Source: Aureimonas sp. OT7
GTDB taxonomy: Bacteria; Pseudomonadota; Alphaproteobacteria; Rhizobiales; Rhizobiaceae
NCBI RefSeq assembly: GCF_014844055.1
Contig: NZ_CP062167.1
Location: forward strand, 1,689,501-1,753,500
Direction: 5' to 3'
DNA: 64,000 nucleotides
This document shows, in pieces, positions 35,753 to 45,896 of this stretch. Position 1 is the first letter of the stretch, and the number at the start of each line of letters is the position of its first letter. The notes under the pieces are model-generated. The model did not search any database. It was given only the letters and a program-made list of their open reading frames with translations, and was not told where the DNA came from. A program made the position numbers and the translations under genes.

Positions 35753-36829
35753 ATGGCAGGCAGGATGAAGGCGGCGATCTTCGTCGAGAACGGGCGGATC
35801 GTCCTGGACGAGAAACCGATACCGGATGTCGGGCCGCTCGATGCGTTGATGCGCATAACCACAACCACCATCTGCGGCACGGACGTTCATATCCTGAAGG
35901 GCGAGTATCCCGTCGCCAAGGGACTGACCGTCGGTCACGAGCCTGTCGGCGTCATCGAAAAACTCGGCAGTGAAGTGAAAGGCTATCGCGAGGGCCAGAG
36001 GGTCATTGCCGGGGCCATCACGCCATCCGGCCACTCCTATGCGTGCCTTTGCGGCTGCGGTTCGCAGGACGGCCCGGGCGAGCGCCATGGCTTCAAGGTG
36101 GCCGGCGGCTGGAAGTTCGGCAACACCATCGACGGCTGCCAGGCCGAGTATGTGCTGGTGAAGGACGCGCTGGCCAATCTGAGCCCCATTCCCGACCATC
36201 TGTCCGACGACGAAGTGCTGATGTGCCCGGATATCATGTCGACGGGCTTCTCGGGCGCCGAGCGCGGCAATGTCCGCATCGGCGACACGGTCGCCGTCTT
36301 CGCGCTGGGCCCCATCGGCCTGTGCGCCGTCGCCGGCGCTAAGCTGATGGGCGCCACCACGATCATCGGCGTCGATACGGTGCCGGCGCGGATGGACGTC
36401 GCACGCCGCCTGGGCGCCGACCATGTGGTTGACTTCAAGGCCGGCGACCCGGTCGAACAGATCATGGCCCTGACCGACGGGCGCGGCGTCGATGTCGCCA
36501 TCGAGGCGCTGGGGACGCAATCCACATTCGGGTCGGCACTCAAGGTTCTGCGCCCCGGCGGCACGCTATCGAGCCTCGGCGTCTATTCCGGCGACCTGTC
36601 GATTCCCTTGTCGGCCTTCGGCGCCGGCCTTGGCGATTACTCCATCGTCTCCACCCTGTGCCCCGGCGGAAAGGAAAGGATGCGCCGCCTGATGGCGGTA
36701 TGCGGCTCCGGCCGCATCGACCTCAAGCCGCTGGTGACGCACCGCTACAAGCTGGACGATATCGAGGCGGCCTACGACCTGTTCGCCAACCAGCGGGACG
36801 GCGTGCTCAAGGTGGCCATCACGCCCTAG
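35753..36829 (+). CDS. zinc-containing alcohol dehydrogenase, isopropanol-dehydrogenase-like
   Basis: Medium-chain dehydrogenase of 358 residues. Catalytic zinc ligands Cys41 and His62-Glu63 (GHEPVGVI) are present. NAD(P) binding is by a Rossmann fold around FALGPIGLCAVAGAKLMGA. The usual four-Cys structural zinc cluster is absent, although a CLCGCG stretch is present, as in tetrameric microbial secondary-alcohol dehydrogenases. The ATG at 35753 follows GGGAG; a Met five codons later is possible. Transcribed towards ubiA. Confidence 0.88.
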   Translation: MAGRMKAAIFVENGRIVLDEKPIPDVGPLDALMRITTTTICGTDVHILKGEYPVAKGLTVGHEPVGVIEKLGSEVKGYREGQRVIAGAITPSGHSYACLCGCGSQDGPGERHGFKVAGGWKFGNTIDGCQAEYVLVKDALANLSPIPDHLSDDEVLMCPDIMSTGFSGAERGNVRIGDTVAVFALGPIGLCAVAGAKLMGATTIIGVDTVPARMDVARRLGADHVVDFKAGDPVEQIMALTDGRGVDVAIEALGTQSTFGSALKVLRPGGTLSSLGVYSGDLSIPLSAFGAGLGDYSIVSTLCPGGKERMRRLMAVCGSGRIDLKPLVTHRYKLDDIEAAYDLFANQRDGVLKVAITP

Positions 36830-36832
36830 CCG

Positions 36833-37834
36833 TCAGTCGACGAAGGGGAAGGACAGCGTCCAGAGTGCGGATGCCAGAAGGCCCAGGAAAAGGATCCAGC
36901 CGAAGACGTTGTTGGAGCGGAAAAGCCGCAGGCATTCGTCTGCGTTGTCGATGTCGAGCCGCAGGATCTGCCACAGCATCTGTGCGGCGCCGATGGCCAG
37001 CGCCGCGTAGGCCGGCCAACTGGGCCCGGTCGTGACCGTGCCCGTCATGACGAAGGCGGCGAGGAACAGCGCCATCGCGCCGCCATACAGGACGACCAGA
37101 GCCAGCCGGGTCCTGGTGCCGAAAAGCCGCGCGGTGGACCGTACGCCCACCAGCGCGTCATCCTCCCGGTCCTGATGCGCGTAGATCGTGTCGTAGCCGA
37201 TCGTCCATAGCACGGAGCCGGCATACAGCAGCACGGGCGCCAGCGCGAGCGTCCCCCAATATCCCGCCCAGCCCATCAACGCGCCCCAGGAGAAGGCGAG
37301 GCCGAGCCCCAGTTGCGGCCAATCCGTCACACGCTTGAGGAAGGGGTAGATCGCCACGACGGCAAGCGAGGCGATGCCGAGAAGAATGGAAAAGCTGTTG
37401 AACTGGATGAGCACCAGGAAACCGGCCAGAAGCTGCGCCGCCAGGAACAGCTTGGCCTGTCGGCGGGACACTCGCCCCGACGGCAGCGGGCGCGAGCGTG
37501 TGCGCGCCACCTGATTGTCGATCTCGTGGTCGACGAGGTCGTTATAGGTGCAACCCGCACCCCGCATCGCGACGGCGCCGACCAGAAACAGCAGGAGATG
37601 AAGGAAACTCGGCAAGCCGGTATGCACGGCCGACGGCGCGGCCCATTGCGGGGCAAGCGTCGCGCTCCACAGGCAGGGCCACAGCAGGAGCTGCCACCCG
37701 ATGGGGCGGTCCCAGCGGGCGAGCTGCGCATAGGGCCAGAGCGCGGCCGGCAGCATCCGGTAGACGAAGTTTTCCGACGGGGCGTCGGCGACGCGGCCCT
37801 GAACCATCCCCGTATCTTTCCTGTCGTTCTGCAT
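36833..37834 (-). CDS. ubiA: 4-hydroxybenzoate polyprenyltransferase
   Basis: Attaches the polyprenyl tail to 4-hydroxybenzoate in ubiquinone synthesis; integral membrane protein of 333 residues with about nine helices. The first prenyl-diphosphate motif is GCTYNDLVDHEIDNQVART (NDxxDxxxD), the second YDTIYAHQDREDD. RDRPIGWQLLLWPCLW-like sequence lies near the N-terminus. The start is uncertain: ATG 37832-37834 is used, ATG 37805-37807 is an alternative. Its likely substrate comes from the polyprenyl synthase at 18.5 kb. Divergent from purD. Confidence 0.93.
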   Translation of the reverse strand: MQNDRKDTGMVQGRVADAPSENFVYRMLPAALWPYAQLARWDRPIGWQLLLWPCLWSATLAPQWAAPSAVHTGLPSFLHLLLFLVGAVAMRGAGCTYNDLVDHEIDNQVARTRSRPLPSGRVSRRQAKLFLAAQLLAGFLVLIQFNSFSILLGIASLAVVAIYPFLKRVTDWPQLGLGLAFSWGALMGWAGYWGTLALAPVLLYAGSVLWTIGYDTIYAHQDREDDALVGVRSTARLFGTRTRLALVVLYGGAMALFLAAFVMTGTVTTGPSWPAYAALAIGAAQMLWQILRLDIDNADECLRLFRSNNVFGWILFLGLLASALWTLSFPFVD

Positions 37835-37972
37835 CGGCGGGAGGAAGGCCCTGAATACATGCCGCGTCAAGCGCTTTTGGATTAATATGAACCGTTTCGG
37901 CCTTGACCCCTTCCATACGGCCACCCTAGACGATGGCCCATAGCCCGGATTCTTGCGGAAGACCTGTCCCTG

Positions 37973-39226
37973 ATGAGCATCGACATCCTCCTGATCGGTT
38001 CCGGTGGCCGCGAACATGCGCTGGCCGCCAAGATCGCGACATCGCCGCGTGTCGGACGGCTCTACGCCGCGCCGGGCAACCCCGGCATCGCCACGGTCGC
38101 GGCCTGCGTGGATCTGGACCCGGCCGACCATGCGGCCGTCATCGCCTTTGTCCGGGAAAAGGCCATCGGGCTTGTCGTCGTGGGGCCTGAGGTGCCTTTG
38201 GTCGACGGTATCGCCGACGCGCTGGAAGCCCATGGGATCGCCGTTTTCGGGCCCGGCCGCGCCGCCGCGCAGCTTGAGGGCTCCAAGGGGTTCACCAAGG
38301 ATCTGTGCGCCCGGATGGGCATCCCGACGGCGCGTTTCAGGCGGTTCGATGCCGCCGGGCCGGCGCGCGCCTATATCGAGGCGGAAGGCGCGCCGATCGT
38401 CGTCAAGGCCGATGGGCTGGCGGCCGGCAAGGGCGTGACGGTCGCCGCAACCGTATCCGAGGCGCTTGAGGCCGTGGACGCCTGCTTTGCGACGCCGGGC
38501 GCGAGCGTGGTCGTCGAGGAATGCATGACCGGCCCGGAGGCCAGCTTCTTCTGCCTGTGCGACGGCACCCGGGCAGTGCCCTTCGGGACCGCGGAAGACC
38601 ACAAGCGCGCCTATGACGGAGACAAGGGGCCGAATACCGGCGGCATGGGGGCGTATTCGCCGTCGCTGCTGATGACGCCGGACCTTGTCCACCGGACCAT
38701 GCGCGACATCGTGGAGCCGACGATGAAAGGCATGGCCGATGCGGGTACGCCCTTCAAGGGCGTGCTCTATGCCGGCCTGATGCTGACGCCGGAAGGCCCC
38801 AAGCTCATCGAGTACAATGTCCGCTTCGGCGACCCCGAGGCGCAGGTGCTGATGATGCGTCTGGAAAGCGATATCGTTCCGTTGCTCGAAGCGGCAGCGC
38901 ACGGCGACCTGTCCGCCGCCGAGCCGAAATGGAGCGCCAGCGCCGCCGTGACCGTGGTCATGGCCAGCAAGGGCTACCCGGGCGCCTACGACAAGGGAAC
39001 GCCGATCCTTCATCTGCCGCAGACGGAACGGGGAGAGGCGATCTTCCATGCCGGCACGACGGAAGAGGACGGCGAGCTCACGGCCACGGGCGGGCGGGTG
39101 CTGACCGTGACGGCAACCGGCGCCGATGTCGGCGAGGCGGCCGACAGGGCTTACCGGCTGGTCGGGCAAGTCGACTGGCCCAACGGCTTCTACCGCACCG
39201 ATATCGCCCACCGGGCGCGCGGCTGA
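37973..39226 (+). CDS. purD: phosphoribosylamine--glycine ligase
   Basis: GAR synthetase, second step of purine synthesis, 417 residues. It has [17 protein letters not shown] at the start, the ATP-grasp segment [54 protein letters not shown] and [15 protein letters not shown]. Length and all motifs are standard. Starts 138 bases from the divergent ubiA. Confidence 0.97.
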   Translation: MSIDILLIGSGGREHALAAKIATSPRVGRLYAAPGNPGIATVAACVDLDPADHAAVIAFVREKAIGLVVVGPEVPLVDGIADALEAHGIAVFGPGRAAAQLEGSKGFTKDLCARMGIPTARFRRFDAAGPARAYIEAEGAPIVVKADGLAAGKGVTVAATVSEALEAVDACFATPGASVVVEECMTGPEASFFCLCDGTRAVPFGTAEDHKRAYDGDKGPNTGGMGAYSPSLLMTPDLVHRTMRDIVEPTMKGMADAGTPFKGVLYAGLMLTPEGPKLIEYNVRFGDPEAQVLMMRLESDIVPLLEAAAHGDLSAAEPKWSASAAVTVVMASKGYPGAYDKGTPILHLPQTERGEAIFHAGTTEEDGELTATGGRVLTVTATGADVGEAADRAYRLVGQVDWPNGFYRTDIAHRARG

Positions 39227-39279
39227 CGGGGAGTTTACAGAAAATATCGTCTTGCCGGGTGGCAGGGCTTCTGCCGCAT

Positions 39280-39295
39280 CTTACGTTAGCGTAAA
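39280..39295. promoter_or_regulatory. palindromic operator upstream of fadE-like operon
   Basis: CTTACGTTAGCGTAAA agrees at 14 of 16 positions with the palindrome TTTACGTTAACGTAAA. It lies 40 bases before the acyl-CoA dehydrogenase start. An equivalent site is found at 52949-52964 before the other acyl-CoA dehydrogenase. Sites of this form are, from memory, reported for LiuR-type regulators of acyl-CoA catabolism. No such regulator is in the window. Confidence 0.6.
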
Positions 39296-39335
39296 AGCAT
39301 TCCTTGCTTGAGCTTTGCTAACGGGAGGCCGCGAC

Positions 39336-41597
39336 ATGGCAAAAGGTTCATTTCGGCGCGAGAAGCTGACACGCCCGATCTTCCGCTGGGCACAAAAGGC
39401 GATGCCCTCGATCTCCGAAACGGAATCCAAGGCCATCGACGCCGGCACCGTCTGGTGGGACGGCGAACTCTTCGGCGGATCGCCCGACTGGGAAAAACTC
39501 GTCGCCATGCCGCCGGCCGAGCTGTCGGCCGAAGAGCGGGCGTTCATGGATGGGCCCGTCGAGCAGCTTTGCGCCATGGTCGACGACTGGAAGATCACCT
39601 CCGTCGATCATGACCTGCCGCCCGAGGTATGGGACTTCCTGCGCCGCGAAAAGTTTTTCGGCATGATCATTCCGAAGGAATATGGCGGCCTCGGTTTCTC
39701 CAATACCGCCCATTCCGAAGTGGTGCGCAAGGTATCGTCGGTCAGCGTCGTCGCCGGTGTGACCGTGATGGTGCCCAATTCCCTCGGCCCCGGCGAGTTG
39801 ATGCTGCATTTCGGCACCGAGGAGCAGAAGAACCATTGGCTGCCGCGCCTTGCCGACGGTCGCGAAATCCCCTGCTTCGGCCTGACCTCTCCGGATGCGG
39901 GCTCCGACGCCGCCTCCATGCGCGATACGGGCGTCGTGGAATATGGCGAGCACGAGGGGCGCGAGGTGCTCGGCATCCGGCTGAATTTCGACAAACGCTA
40001 TATAACATTGGGCCCGGTGGCCACCGTCATGGGCCTCGCCTTCAAGATGCAGGACCCGCAGAACCATCTTGGACGCGGCGAGAACCTCGGCATCACGGTG
40101 GCGCTGCTACCGACGGCGACCAGGGGCGTCACCTTCGGTGAGCGGCATGTGCCGCTGGCGACGCATTTCCAGAACGGCCCGCTGCACGGGCGCGACGTGT
40201 TCATTCCGATGGACTGGATCCTCGGCGGGCAGGCGCAGATCGGCGAAGGCTGGACCATGCTGATGACGGCGCTGGCCGCCGGGCGCAGCATCTCTTTGCC
40301 ATCGCAGTCCGCCGCCGCCTGCGCCATGTCGGCGCGTGCGTCCGGCGCCTACGCGCGGGTGCGGCACCAGTTCGGCCTGCCTATCGGCAAGTTCGAGGGC
40401 ATCCAGGAGCCGTTGGCCGAAATCGCCGCCAACGCCTATCAGGTGGACGCGGCGCGCCGATTGACGCTGGCCGCGCTGGACCAGGGGCATCGCCCGTCGG
40501 TGATCTCGGCCATCATGAAGGCCAACGCGACCGAAAGGATGCGCCAGTCCGTCAACCTCGCGATGGATATCCATGGCGGCAAGGGCATCGTCGAGGGCCC
40601 GCGCAACTACATGGCCCCGCAGTACCGGTCGATCCCCATCGGCATCACGGTGGAGGGCGCCAATATCCTGACGCGCAGCCTGATGATCTTCGGGCAGGGC
40701 GCGATTCGCGCGCACCCATACATGCTGAAAGAGATGAAGGCGCTGTCCGATCCGGACAAGGAAGCCGGGCTGGATGCCTTCGACAGGCATTTCTGGGGAC
40801 ATGTGGGCCATGCCTTCCGCAATGCCGGGCGCGCCTTCCTGCGCGGCTGGACGGGCGGCATCGCCGCGCCCGCGCCCGATAACGCGGAATTGACCGGCCA
40901 TTGGCGGCAACTGTCCCGCCTGTCTTCGGCATTCGCGCTGACGGCGGACATGGCGCTGCTGAGCCTCGGCGGCGCGCTCAAGCGCAAGGAGATGCTGTCG
41001 GGCCGGCTTGGCGACATCCTGAGCGAATTGTACCTCCTGGCCGCGTGCCTGAAGCGCTTCGAGACGGAAGGGCGGCCGGAGGCCGACAAACCCCTCATCG
41101 AGTATGTCATGCGCCGCGGCATCAACCGAATCGGCGAAGCCTTCGACGGCATCATCGCCAATCTTCCGTCACGTTCGGCGGCCTTTGTGATCCGCGCCAT
41201 CGCCTTTCCGGCGGGGGCGCCCCGCGCAGCCATGCGCGACGACCTGGTAAGCGAGGTGGCCGAATTGCTGATGCGCCCCACATCCCAGCGGGACAGGCTG
41301 ACGGCCGACCTCTACCTCGGCGCCGGGCGCGAATCCTACGCCATCGCCGAACTGGAGGAAGCTCTCGACCTTGTCACGAAGGCGGAGCCCGCCATGCGCA
41401 AGATGAAGGAGGCCAGGATGAAGGATGCCGACGCGGCGCTGGAGCAGGCGCTCATCACCACGCAGGAGCATGAACTTCTGATACAGGCGCGCGCGGCGAC
41501 CGAACGGGTCGTGGCGGTGGATGCCTATCCGGCCGAAGAGGTGTCGCACCTTGCCAGGCGGGGCGCCGACGCGGCCCGTGCCGAGGCAGCCGAATGA
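39336..41597 (+). CDS. acyl-CoA dehydrogenase, FadE-like long form
   Basis: First step of fatty acid beta-oxidation, an FAD enzyme of 753 residues, close to E. coli FadE (about 814). The acyl-CoA dehydrogenase core lies at about 80-480, with FGLTSPDAGSDAASMRDTG, QFGLPIGKFEGIQEPLAEIAA, and MDIHGGKGIVEGPRNYMAPQYRSIPIGITVEGANILTRS. The last 250 residues form the FadE-specific C-terminal domain (DUF1974-like). GGGAGG precedes the ATG at 39336. Heads the operon fadE-thiolase-fadJ; its stop overlaps the thiolase start (ATGA). Regulation by the palindrome upstream is probable. Confidence 0.92.
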   Translation: MAKGSFRREKLTRPIFRWAQKAMPSISETESKAIDAGTVWWDGELFGGSPDWEKLVAMPPAELSAEERAFMDGPVEQLCAMVDDWKITSVDHDLPPEVWDFLRREKFFGMIIPKEYGGLGFSNTAHSEVVRKVSSVSVVAGVTVMVPNSLGPGELMLHFGTEEQKNHWLPRLADGREIPCFGLTSPDAGSDAASMRDTGVVEYGEHEGREVLGIRLNFDKRYITLGPVATVMGLAFKMQDPQNHLGRGENLGITVALLPTATRGVTFGERHVPLATHFQNGPLHGRDVFIPMDWILGGQAQIGEGWTMLMTALAAGRSISLPSQSAAACAMSARASGAYARVRHQFGLPIGKFEGIQEPLAEIAANAYQVDAARRLTLAALDQGHRPSVISAIMKANATERMRQSVNLAMDIHGGKGIVEGPRNYMAPQYRSIPIGITVEGANILTRSLMIFGQGAIRAHPYMLKEMKALSDPDKEAGLDAFDRHFWGHVGHAFRNAGRAFLRGWTGGIAAPAPDNAELTGHWRQLSRLSSAFALTADMALLSLGGALKRKEMLSGRLGDILSELYLLAACLKRFETEGRPEADKPLIEYVMRRGINRIGEAFDGIIANLPSRSAAFVIRAIAFPAGAPRAAMRDDLVSEVAELLMRPTSQRDRLTADLYLGAGRESYAIAELEEALDLVTKAEPAMRKMKEARMKDADAALEQALITTQEHELLIQARAATERVVAVDAYPAEEVSHLARRGADAARAEAAE

Positions 41598-42877
41598 GCC
41601 GTCCCGTCTATCTGGTGGATGGGGCGCGCACGCCCTTCCTGAAGGCGCGCGGCAAGCCGGGTCCGTTTACGCCCGTCGATCTCGCGGTCCAGTGCGGGCG
41701 CCCGCTGCTGTTGCGGCAGGATTTCGACAAGGCGCTGATCGACCTCGTCATCCTCGGCTGCGTCAACGTCGTTGCCGACGAGATGAACCCCGCGCGTGTG
41801 GCGGGGCTGCGGCTCGGCCTGCCGGAATCGACCCCCGCCTTCACCGTGCAGATCAATTGCGGTTCCGGGATGCAATCCATGGATACCGCATTCCGCACCA
41901 TCGAGGGCGGCCATGCCGATATCGTGCTGGCCGGGGGAGCCGAGTCGCTCAGCCATTCGCCGCTGGTGCTGCGACGCGAGGCGGTGGACTGGTTCGCGCG
42001 GCTCAACGGCGCGCGCAGCACGGGCGACAGGCTCAAGGTGCTGGCCGGGCTCAAGCCGGGATTCCTCAAGCCCGAGATCGGGCTGGAGCGCGGCCTGACC
42101 GATCCCATCACCGATCTCGGCATGGGACAGACGGCGGAAAAGATCGGCCACATATTCGGCGTCACGCGCCGCGACGCCGATGCCTACGCCGCAGAAAGCC
42201 ACCGAAGGCTGGCCGCGGCCCAGGCCGAAGGGCGGCTTGCCGGTGAACTGCTGCCCGCCGTCGCACGCGACGGGCAGGTGTTCGACCACGACGATGGCGT
42301 GCGGCCCGACAGCTCGGTGAAGAGCCTTTCGACGCTGAAACCCGTCTTCGAGAAACCCTATGGCAACGTGACGGCCGGCAATTCGTCGCAGATCACGGAC
42401 GGGGCGGCCTGGACGATTCTGGCCAGCGAGGATGCCGTGCGGAAGCACGGGTTGAAGCCACTGGCGCGGATCGTCGATTCTCACTGGGGCGCGCTCGATC
42501 CGTCCATCATGGGCCTCGGGCCCGTCATGGCGACGGCGCCCATCCTCAAGCGGCGCAATCTTTCGATCGGCGATATCGACCTGTGGGAGTTGAACGAGGC
42601 CTTTGCGGCCCAGGTGCTGGCGTGCCTTGCGGCGTTCGAGGACGCTCAGGTGTGCCGCGACGTGCTGGGCTTCGACGGCGCAGCCGGGACCATCGACCGT
42701 GAGCGCCTGAACGTCGACGGCGGGGCGATCTCGCTCGGCCACCCGGTGGGCACCAGCGGCACGCGTATCGCACTTCATCTCGCCAATGCCATGCGCCAGC
42801 GTGGCCTGAAGCAGGGCATCGCGACGGAATGCATCGGCGGTGGGCAAGGCGGCGCCATGCTGCTGGAAGCGGCATGA
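41594..42877 (+). CDS. acetyl-CoA C-acyltransferase (thiolase, FadI/FadA type)
   Basis: Thiolytic last step of beta-oxidation, 427 residues. The reactive Cys lies in QINCGSGMQSMDTA (about residue 93), LNEAFAAQVLA holds the conserved His region (ELNEAFA), GAISLGHPVGTSGTRI the second His, and ECIGGGQGGAMLLE the second Cys. Longer than the 390-residue biosynthetic enzymes, like FadI. Start and stop overlap both neighbours as ATGA, so the operon is translationally coupled. Confidence 0.93.
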   Translation: MSRPVYLVDGARTPFLKARGKPGPFTPVDLAVQCGRPLLLRQDFDKALIDLVILGCVNVVADEMNPARVAGLRLGLPESTPAFTVQINCGSGMQSMDTAFRTIEGGHADIVLAGGAESLSHSPLVLRREAVDWFARLNGARSTGDRLKVLAGLKPGFLKPEIGLERGLTDPITDLGMGQTAEKIGHIFGVTRRDADAYAAESHRRLAAAQAEGRLAGELLPAVARDGQVFDHDDGVRPDSSVKSLSTLKPVFEKPYGNVTAGNSSQITDGAAWTILASEDAVRKHGLKPLARIVDSHWGALDPSIMGLGPVMATAPILKRRNLSIGDIDLWELNEAFAAQVLACLAAFEDAQVCRDVLGFDGAAGTIDRERLNVDGGAISLGHPVGTSGTRIALHLANAMRQRGLKQGIATECIGGGQGGAMLLEAA

Positions 42878-44991
42878 CGAGAGGTATGACGGGTCACATG
42901 GACAAGATGCTCGAAACGCTGACGCCCCGGATCATCGAGCTGGGCGCGGCGCGCGATGCCCAGCCGCACGGCAACTGGCGCTATGCGATGGACGCGGACA
43001 GGGTGTTCTGGCTGGTGCTGGACAGGCCGGGCAAGTCGGTCAACGTGGTGGATCGCGAGGTGCTCGAGGAGCTCAACTCCGCCATCGACCGGATCGAGGA
43101 AGAGCGGCCGACCGCTGTCGTCCTGCGGTCGGCCAAGCCGGCCGGCTTTGCAGCCGGCGCCGATATCAACCAGTTCGTCGGCGCCTCCACGCAGGATATC
43201 CGGTCCATGCTGGGGCAGGGCCACATCGTGCTGGACCGCCTGGCGGCCCTGTCGATGCCCACCATCGCCGTCATCCATGGCCATTGCCTGGGCGCGGGGC
43301 TCGAGATCGCACTCGCCTGCCGCTACCGCCTTGCGGTCCATGGGGCTTCGCTGGGCTTTCCCGAGGTCATGCTGGGATTGCATCCGGGGCTTGGCGGTAC
43401 GTTCCGCTCGCTGGAGGTGGCGGATCCGGTCGAGGCGATGACGATGATGCTGACCGGCAAGCCGGTCGACGCCCAGCGCGCACGCAGCATCGGCCTTGCC
43501 GATGCCGCGCTGGAAGAACGCCACGTCGCCAATGCGGTGGCGGCCATCCGCTCGGGCGAGATGCGGAAAGGCGATGCCGGTTTGCGGCGGCGGGCGTTTT
43601 CGCTGCGCCCGGCGCGAAGCCTGCTCGCCAAGCAGATGCGCCGGAAAGCGGCGGAAACCGCGCCCAGGTCGCATTACCCCGCGCCCTACAAGCTCATCGA
43701 CATCTGGGAAGCCAATGGCGGCAGCGCCGACGCCATGCGCAAGGCCGAGCTGGACAGTTTCGCCGAACTGATAGAGACGCCGACGGCGCAAAACCTTGTC
43801 CGCGTCTTCTTCCTGCGAGAGAAGATGCGCGGCCTGAGGTCCGGCAGGTCGGCCATCTCGCATGTCCATGTGATCGGCGCAGGCGCGATGGGCGGCGATA
43901 TCGCCGCCTGGGCGGCGCGGCAGGGGTTCACCGTGACCTTGCAGGACATCGACCTGAAGCCGATCGGACGCGCCATCAAGGCCGGTGCCGGGATGATGGC
44001 CGCGACGCTGAAGAACGACCTGAAGACGCGCGATGCGCTGGACAGGCTGATCCCCGATCCGGACGGCATCGGCGTCGCCCATGCCGACCTCGTCATCGAG
44101 GCGGCGCCCGAACGCATCGAAGTGAAGCGTGCGATTTACGAGACCGTGGAGCCGCGCCTGAAGGACGGGGCAATTCTGGCAACCAATACCTCGGCTCTGC
44201 CGCTGGAGCAGCTTTCGGACGGCCTTGCCGACCCGAGCCGGTTCGTTGGCCTGCACTTCTTCAACCCGGTCTCGCGCATGCAACTCGTGGAGATCGTCTC
44301 GCATCCGGGCGCCGGTGCGGAGACGCTGCGCCGCGCCACCGCCTTTGCGGTGGAACTGTCGCGCCTGCCGGCACCGGTCCGCTCCGCGCCGGGATTCCTG
44401 GTCAACCGGGCATTGACGCCATACATGGCCGAGGCGCTGCTGATGGTGGGCGAGGGCCTGCCGAAGGAACGCATCGACGCGCGCGCCGAGGCTTTCGGCA
44501 TGCCGATGGGGCCGGTCGAACTGGCGGATCGGGTCGGGCTGGATATCGCACTCGAGGTTTCGGCCTCGCTTCGCAAGGGCCTTGAGGGCGACTTCCCGGA
44601 AACGCCGGCCTGGCTGGTCCAGATGGTCAAGGAAGGGCGGCTCGGCGCAAAGACGAATGGCGGCCTCTACGATTACGAGGACGGCAAGCCGAAAAAGATC
44701 CATGTCGACGCGATACCCGACGGTGCGAAGGACGATGCGGACCTGGAGGATCGCCTGATCCTGCCCATGCTCAATGCCGTGGTCGCGGCACTGCGCGAGG
44801 GGGTGGTGTCCGATCCGGACCTTGCGGATGGGGCGATGGTGTTCGGAACCGGCTTTGCGCCCTTCCGTGGCGGTCCCATGAAATACGCGCGCGATCGCGG
44901 CATCGACGCCATCGTGCGCCGCATGGAAGAACTGGCGGAAAAGCACGGTCCCCGCTTCCGGCCGGATGCAGGCTGGAGCAGCCTTGCCTGA
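42874..44991 (+). CDS. bifunctional enoyl-CoA hydratase/3-hydroxyacyl-CoA dehydrogenase (FadJ/FadB-like)
   Basis: Hydration and oxidation steps of beta-oxidation in one 705-residue chain. The N-terminal crotonase domain has AAGADINQFVG and HGHCLGAGLEIALACRYRLA (oxyanion hole). The Rossmann domain starts at about 330 with VHVIGAGAMGGDIAAWAA; ATNTSALPLEQL and GLHFFNPVSRMQLVEIV hold the catalytic His-Glu region of the dehydrogenase, and two 3HCDH C-terminal domains follow. The start ATG 42874 overlaps the thiolase stop (ATGA); Met at 42886 or 42898 are alternatives. Last gene of the operon, convergent with lysR. Confidence 0.92.
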   Translation: MTRGMTGHMDKMLETLTPRIIELGAARDAQPHGNWRYAMDADRVFWLVLDRPGKSVNVVDREVLEELNSAIDRIEEERPTAVVLRSAKPAGFAAGADINQFVGASTQDIRSMLGQGHIVLDRLAALSMPTIAVIHGHCLGAGLEIALACRYRLAVHGASLGFPEVMLGLHPGLGGTFRSLEVADPVEAMTMMLTGKPVDAQRARSIGLADAALEERHVANAVAAIRSGEMRKGDAGLRRRAFSLRPARSLLAKQMRRKAAETAPRSHYPAPYKLIDIWEANGGSADAMRKAELDSFAELIETPTAQNLVRVFFLREKMRGLRSGRSAISHVHVIGAGAMGGDIAAWAARQGFTVTLQDIDLKPIGRAIKAGAGMMAATLKNDLKTRDALDRLIPDPDGIGVAHADLVIEAAPERIEVKRAIYETVEPRLKDGAILATNTSALPLEQLSDGLADPSRFVGLHFFNPVSRMQLVEIVSHPGAGAETLRRATAFAVELSRLPAPVRSAPGFLVNRALTPYMAEALLMVGEGLPKERIDARAEAFGMPMGPVELADRVGLDIALEVSASLRKGLEGDFPETPAWLVQMVKEGRLGAKTNGGLYDYEDGKPKKIHVDAIPDGAKDDADLEDRLILPMLNAVVAALREGVVSDPDLADGAMVFGTGFAPFRGGPMKYARDRGIDAIVRRMEELAEKHGPRFRPDAGWSSLA

Positions 44992-45020
44992 AGTCGCGCG
45001 GGCTGCCGCGCCGACAGGCC

Positions 45021-45896
45021 TCAGCCCTTCGTGACGCTGCGCAGAAACGCCGCCACCGTATCGACGGCTGGCGAGCGGAAGGCATCGCGCCGGTACAGCA
45101 GTCCGAAACTGCGGTCATGGGTCGTTTCGGGACAGGCAATTTCGACCAGGCCCGTGCCATCGAGCTTCTGGCTCGACGCGAAACTGATCAGGTCGGTGTC
45201 GCCGATCAACCGAGGCATCAACACAAGGGAGTTGACCTCGACCTGGACACGCGGGTGCGACAGGCCGGCGCGTTCGAAGGAGTGGTCGAGCCATCGCCGC
45301 AGGGCGACGGTCGACGGCGGCAGAATCCATTCGTAATGCAGCATGTCCGCCATGGTCGACGGCGTGGAACAGAGCGGGTGGCCGCGCCTTGCCACGACGA
45401 CGACCCTGTCGGAGATAAGAGGCTCGCTCTCGAATTCGTCGCCGCCCTCGGCCGTCGGACTGATCAGCAGGTCGAGACGGTTTTCGCGCAGGGCCTCGCG
45501 CAGGACGTCGTTCATGCCGGTCGCCAGTTCGATCGTTATGCCCGGTGTTTCCCGCATGACCCGCTTGAGGGCGCCCGGCAGAAGCGCTTCCGTCATGGTT
45601 GCGGCCGCGCCCAGGCGGACGTGCCCGCTGTGGCCCGTCGCATGGTTGGACAATTCCTGCATCGCATCCTCCATCCGAAGCAGAATTGCCTTCGCCCGGC
45701 GGTGGAACAGGATGCCGGCCGGTGTGAGCTCCACATAGCGTCCCTTGCGGGACAGCAGAGGCGTGCGCAGCACGTCCTCGAGACGGTCGACGCATTTGGT
45801 GACCGCCGGTTGCGTCACGCCCAACCGTTGCGCGGCCGCGCCGATCCCGCGACAGTCCACGATGGCCACGAAGTACCGGAGGTCGCGCTCGTTCAT
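45021..45896 (-). CDS. LysR-type transcriptional regulator of the hydroxyacid cluster
   Basis: A 291-residue LTTR. The winged helix-turn-helix spans about residues 1-60, MNERDLRYFVAIVDCRGIGAAAQRLGVTQPAVTKCVDRLE, with the recognition helix QPAVTKCVDRLE. A substrate-binding effector domain follows from about 90. It is divergent from the D-2-hydroxyacid dehydrogenase gene with a 96-base AT-rich gap, the classical LTTR layout, so it probably activates the 46.0-52.9 kb operon in response to the pathway's substrate or an intermediate. Confidence 0.92.
   Translation of the reverse strand: MNERDLRYFVAIVDCRGIGAAAQRLGVTQPAVTKCVDRLEDVLRTPLLSRKGRYVELTPAGILFHRRAKAILLRMEDAMQELSNHATGHSGHVRLGAAATMTEALLPGALKRVMRETPGITIELATGMNDVLREALRENRLDLLISPTAEGGDEFESEPLISDRVVVVARRGHPLCSTPSTMADMLHYEWILPPSTVALRRWLDHSFERAGLSHPRVQVEVNSLVLMPRLIGDTDLISFASSQKLDGTGLVEIACPETTHDRSFGLLYRRDAFRSPAVDTVAAFLRSVTKG

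Noticed and set aside
44996..45011. Hairpin GCGCGG-GCTG-CCGCGC between the convergent fadJ-like and lysR genes, as a bidirectional terminator
   Set aside because: No T-tract on either side; in this GC-rich DNA a 6-bp stem alone is weak evidence.
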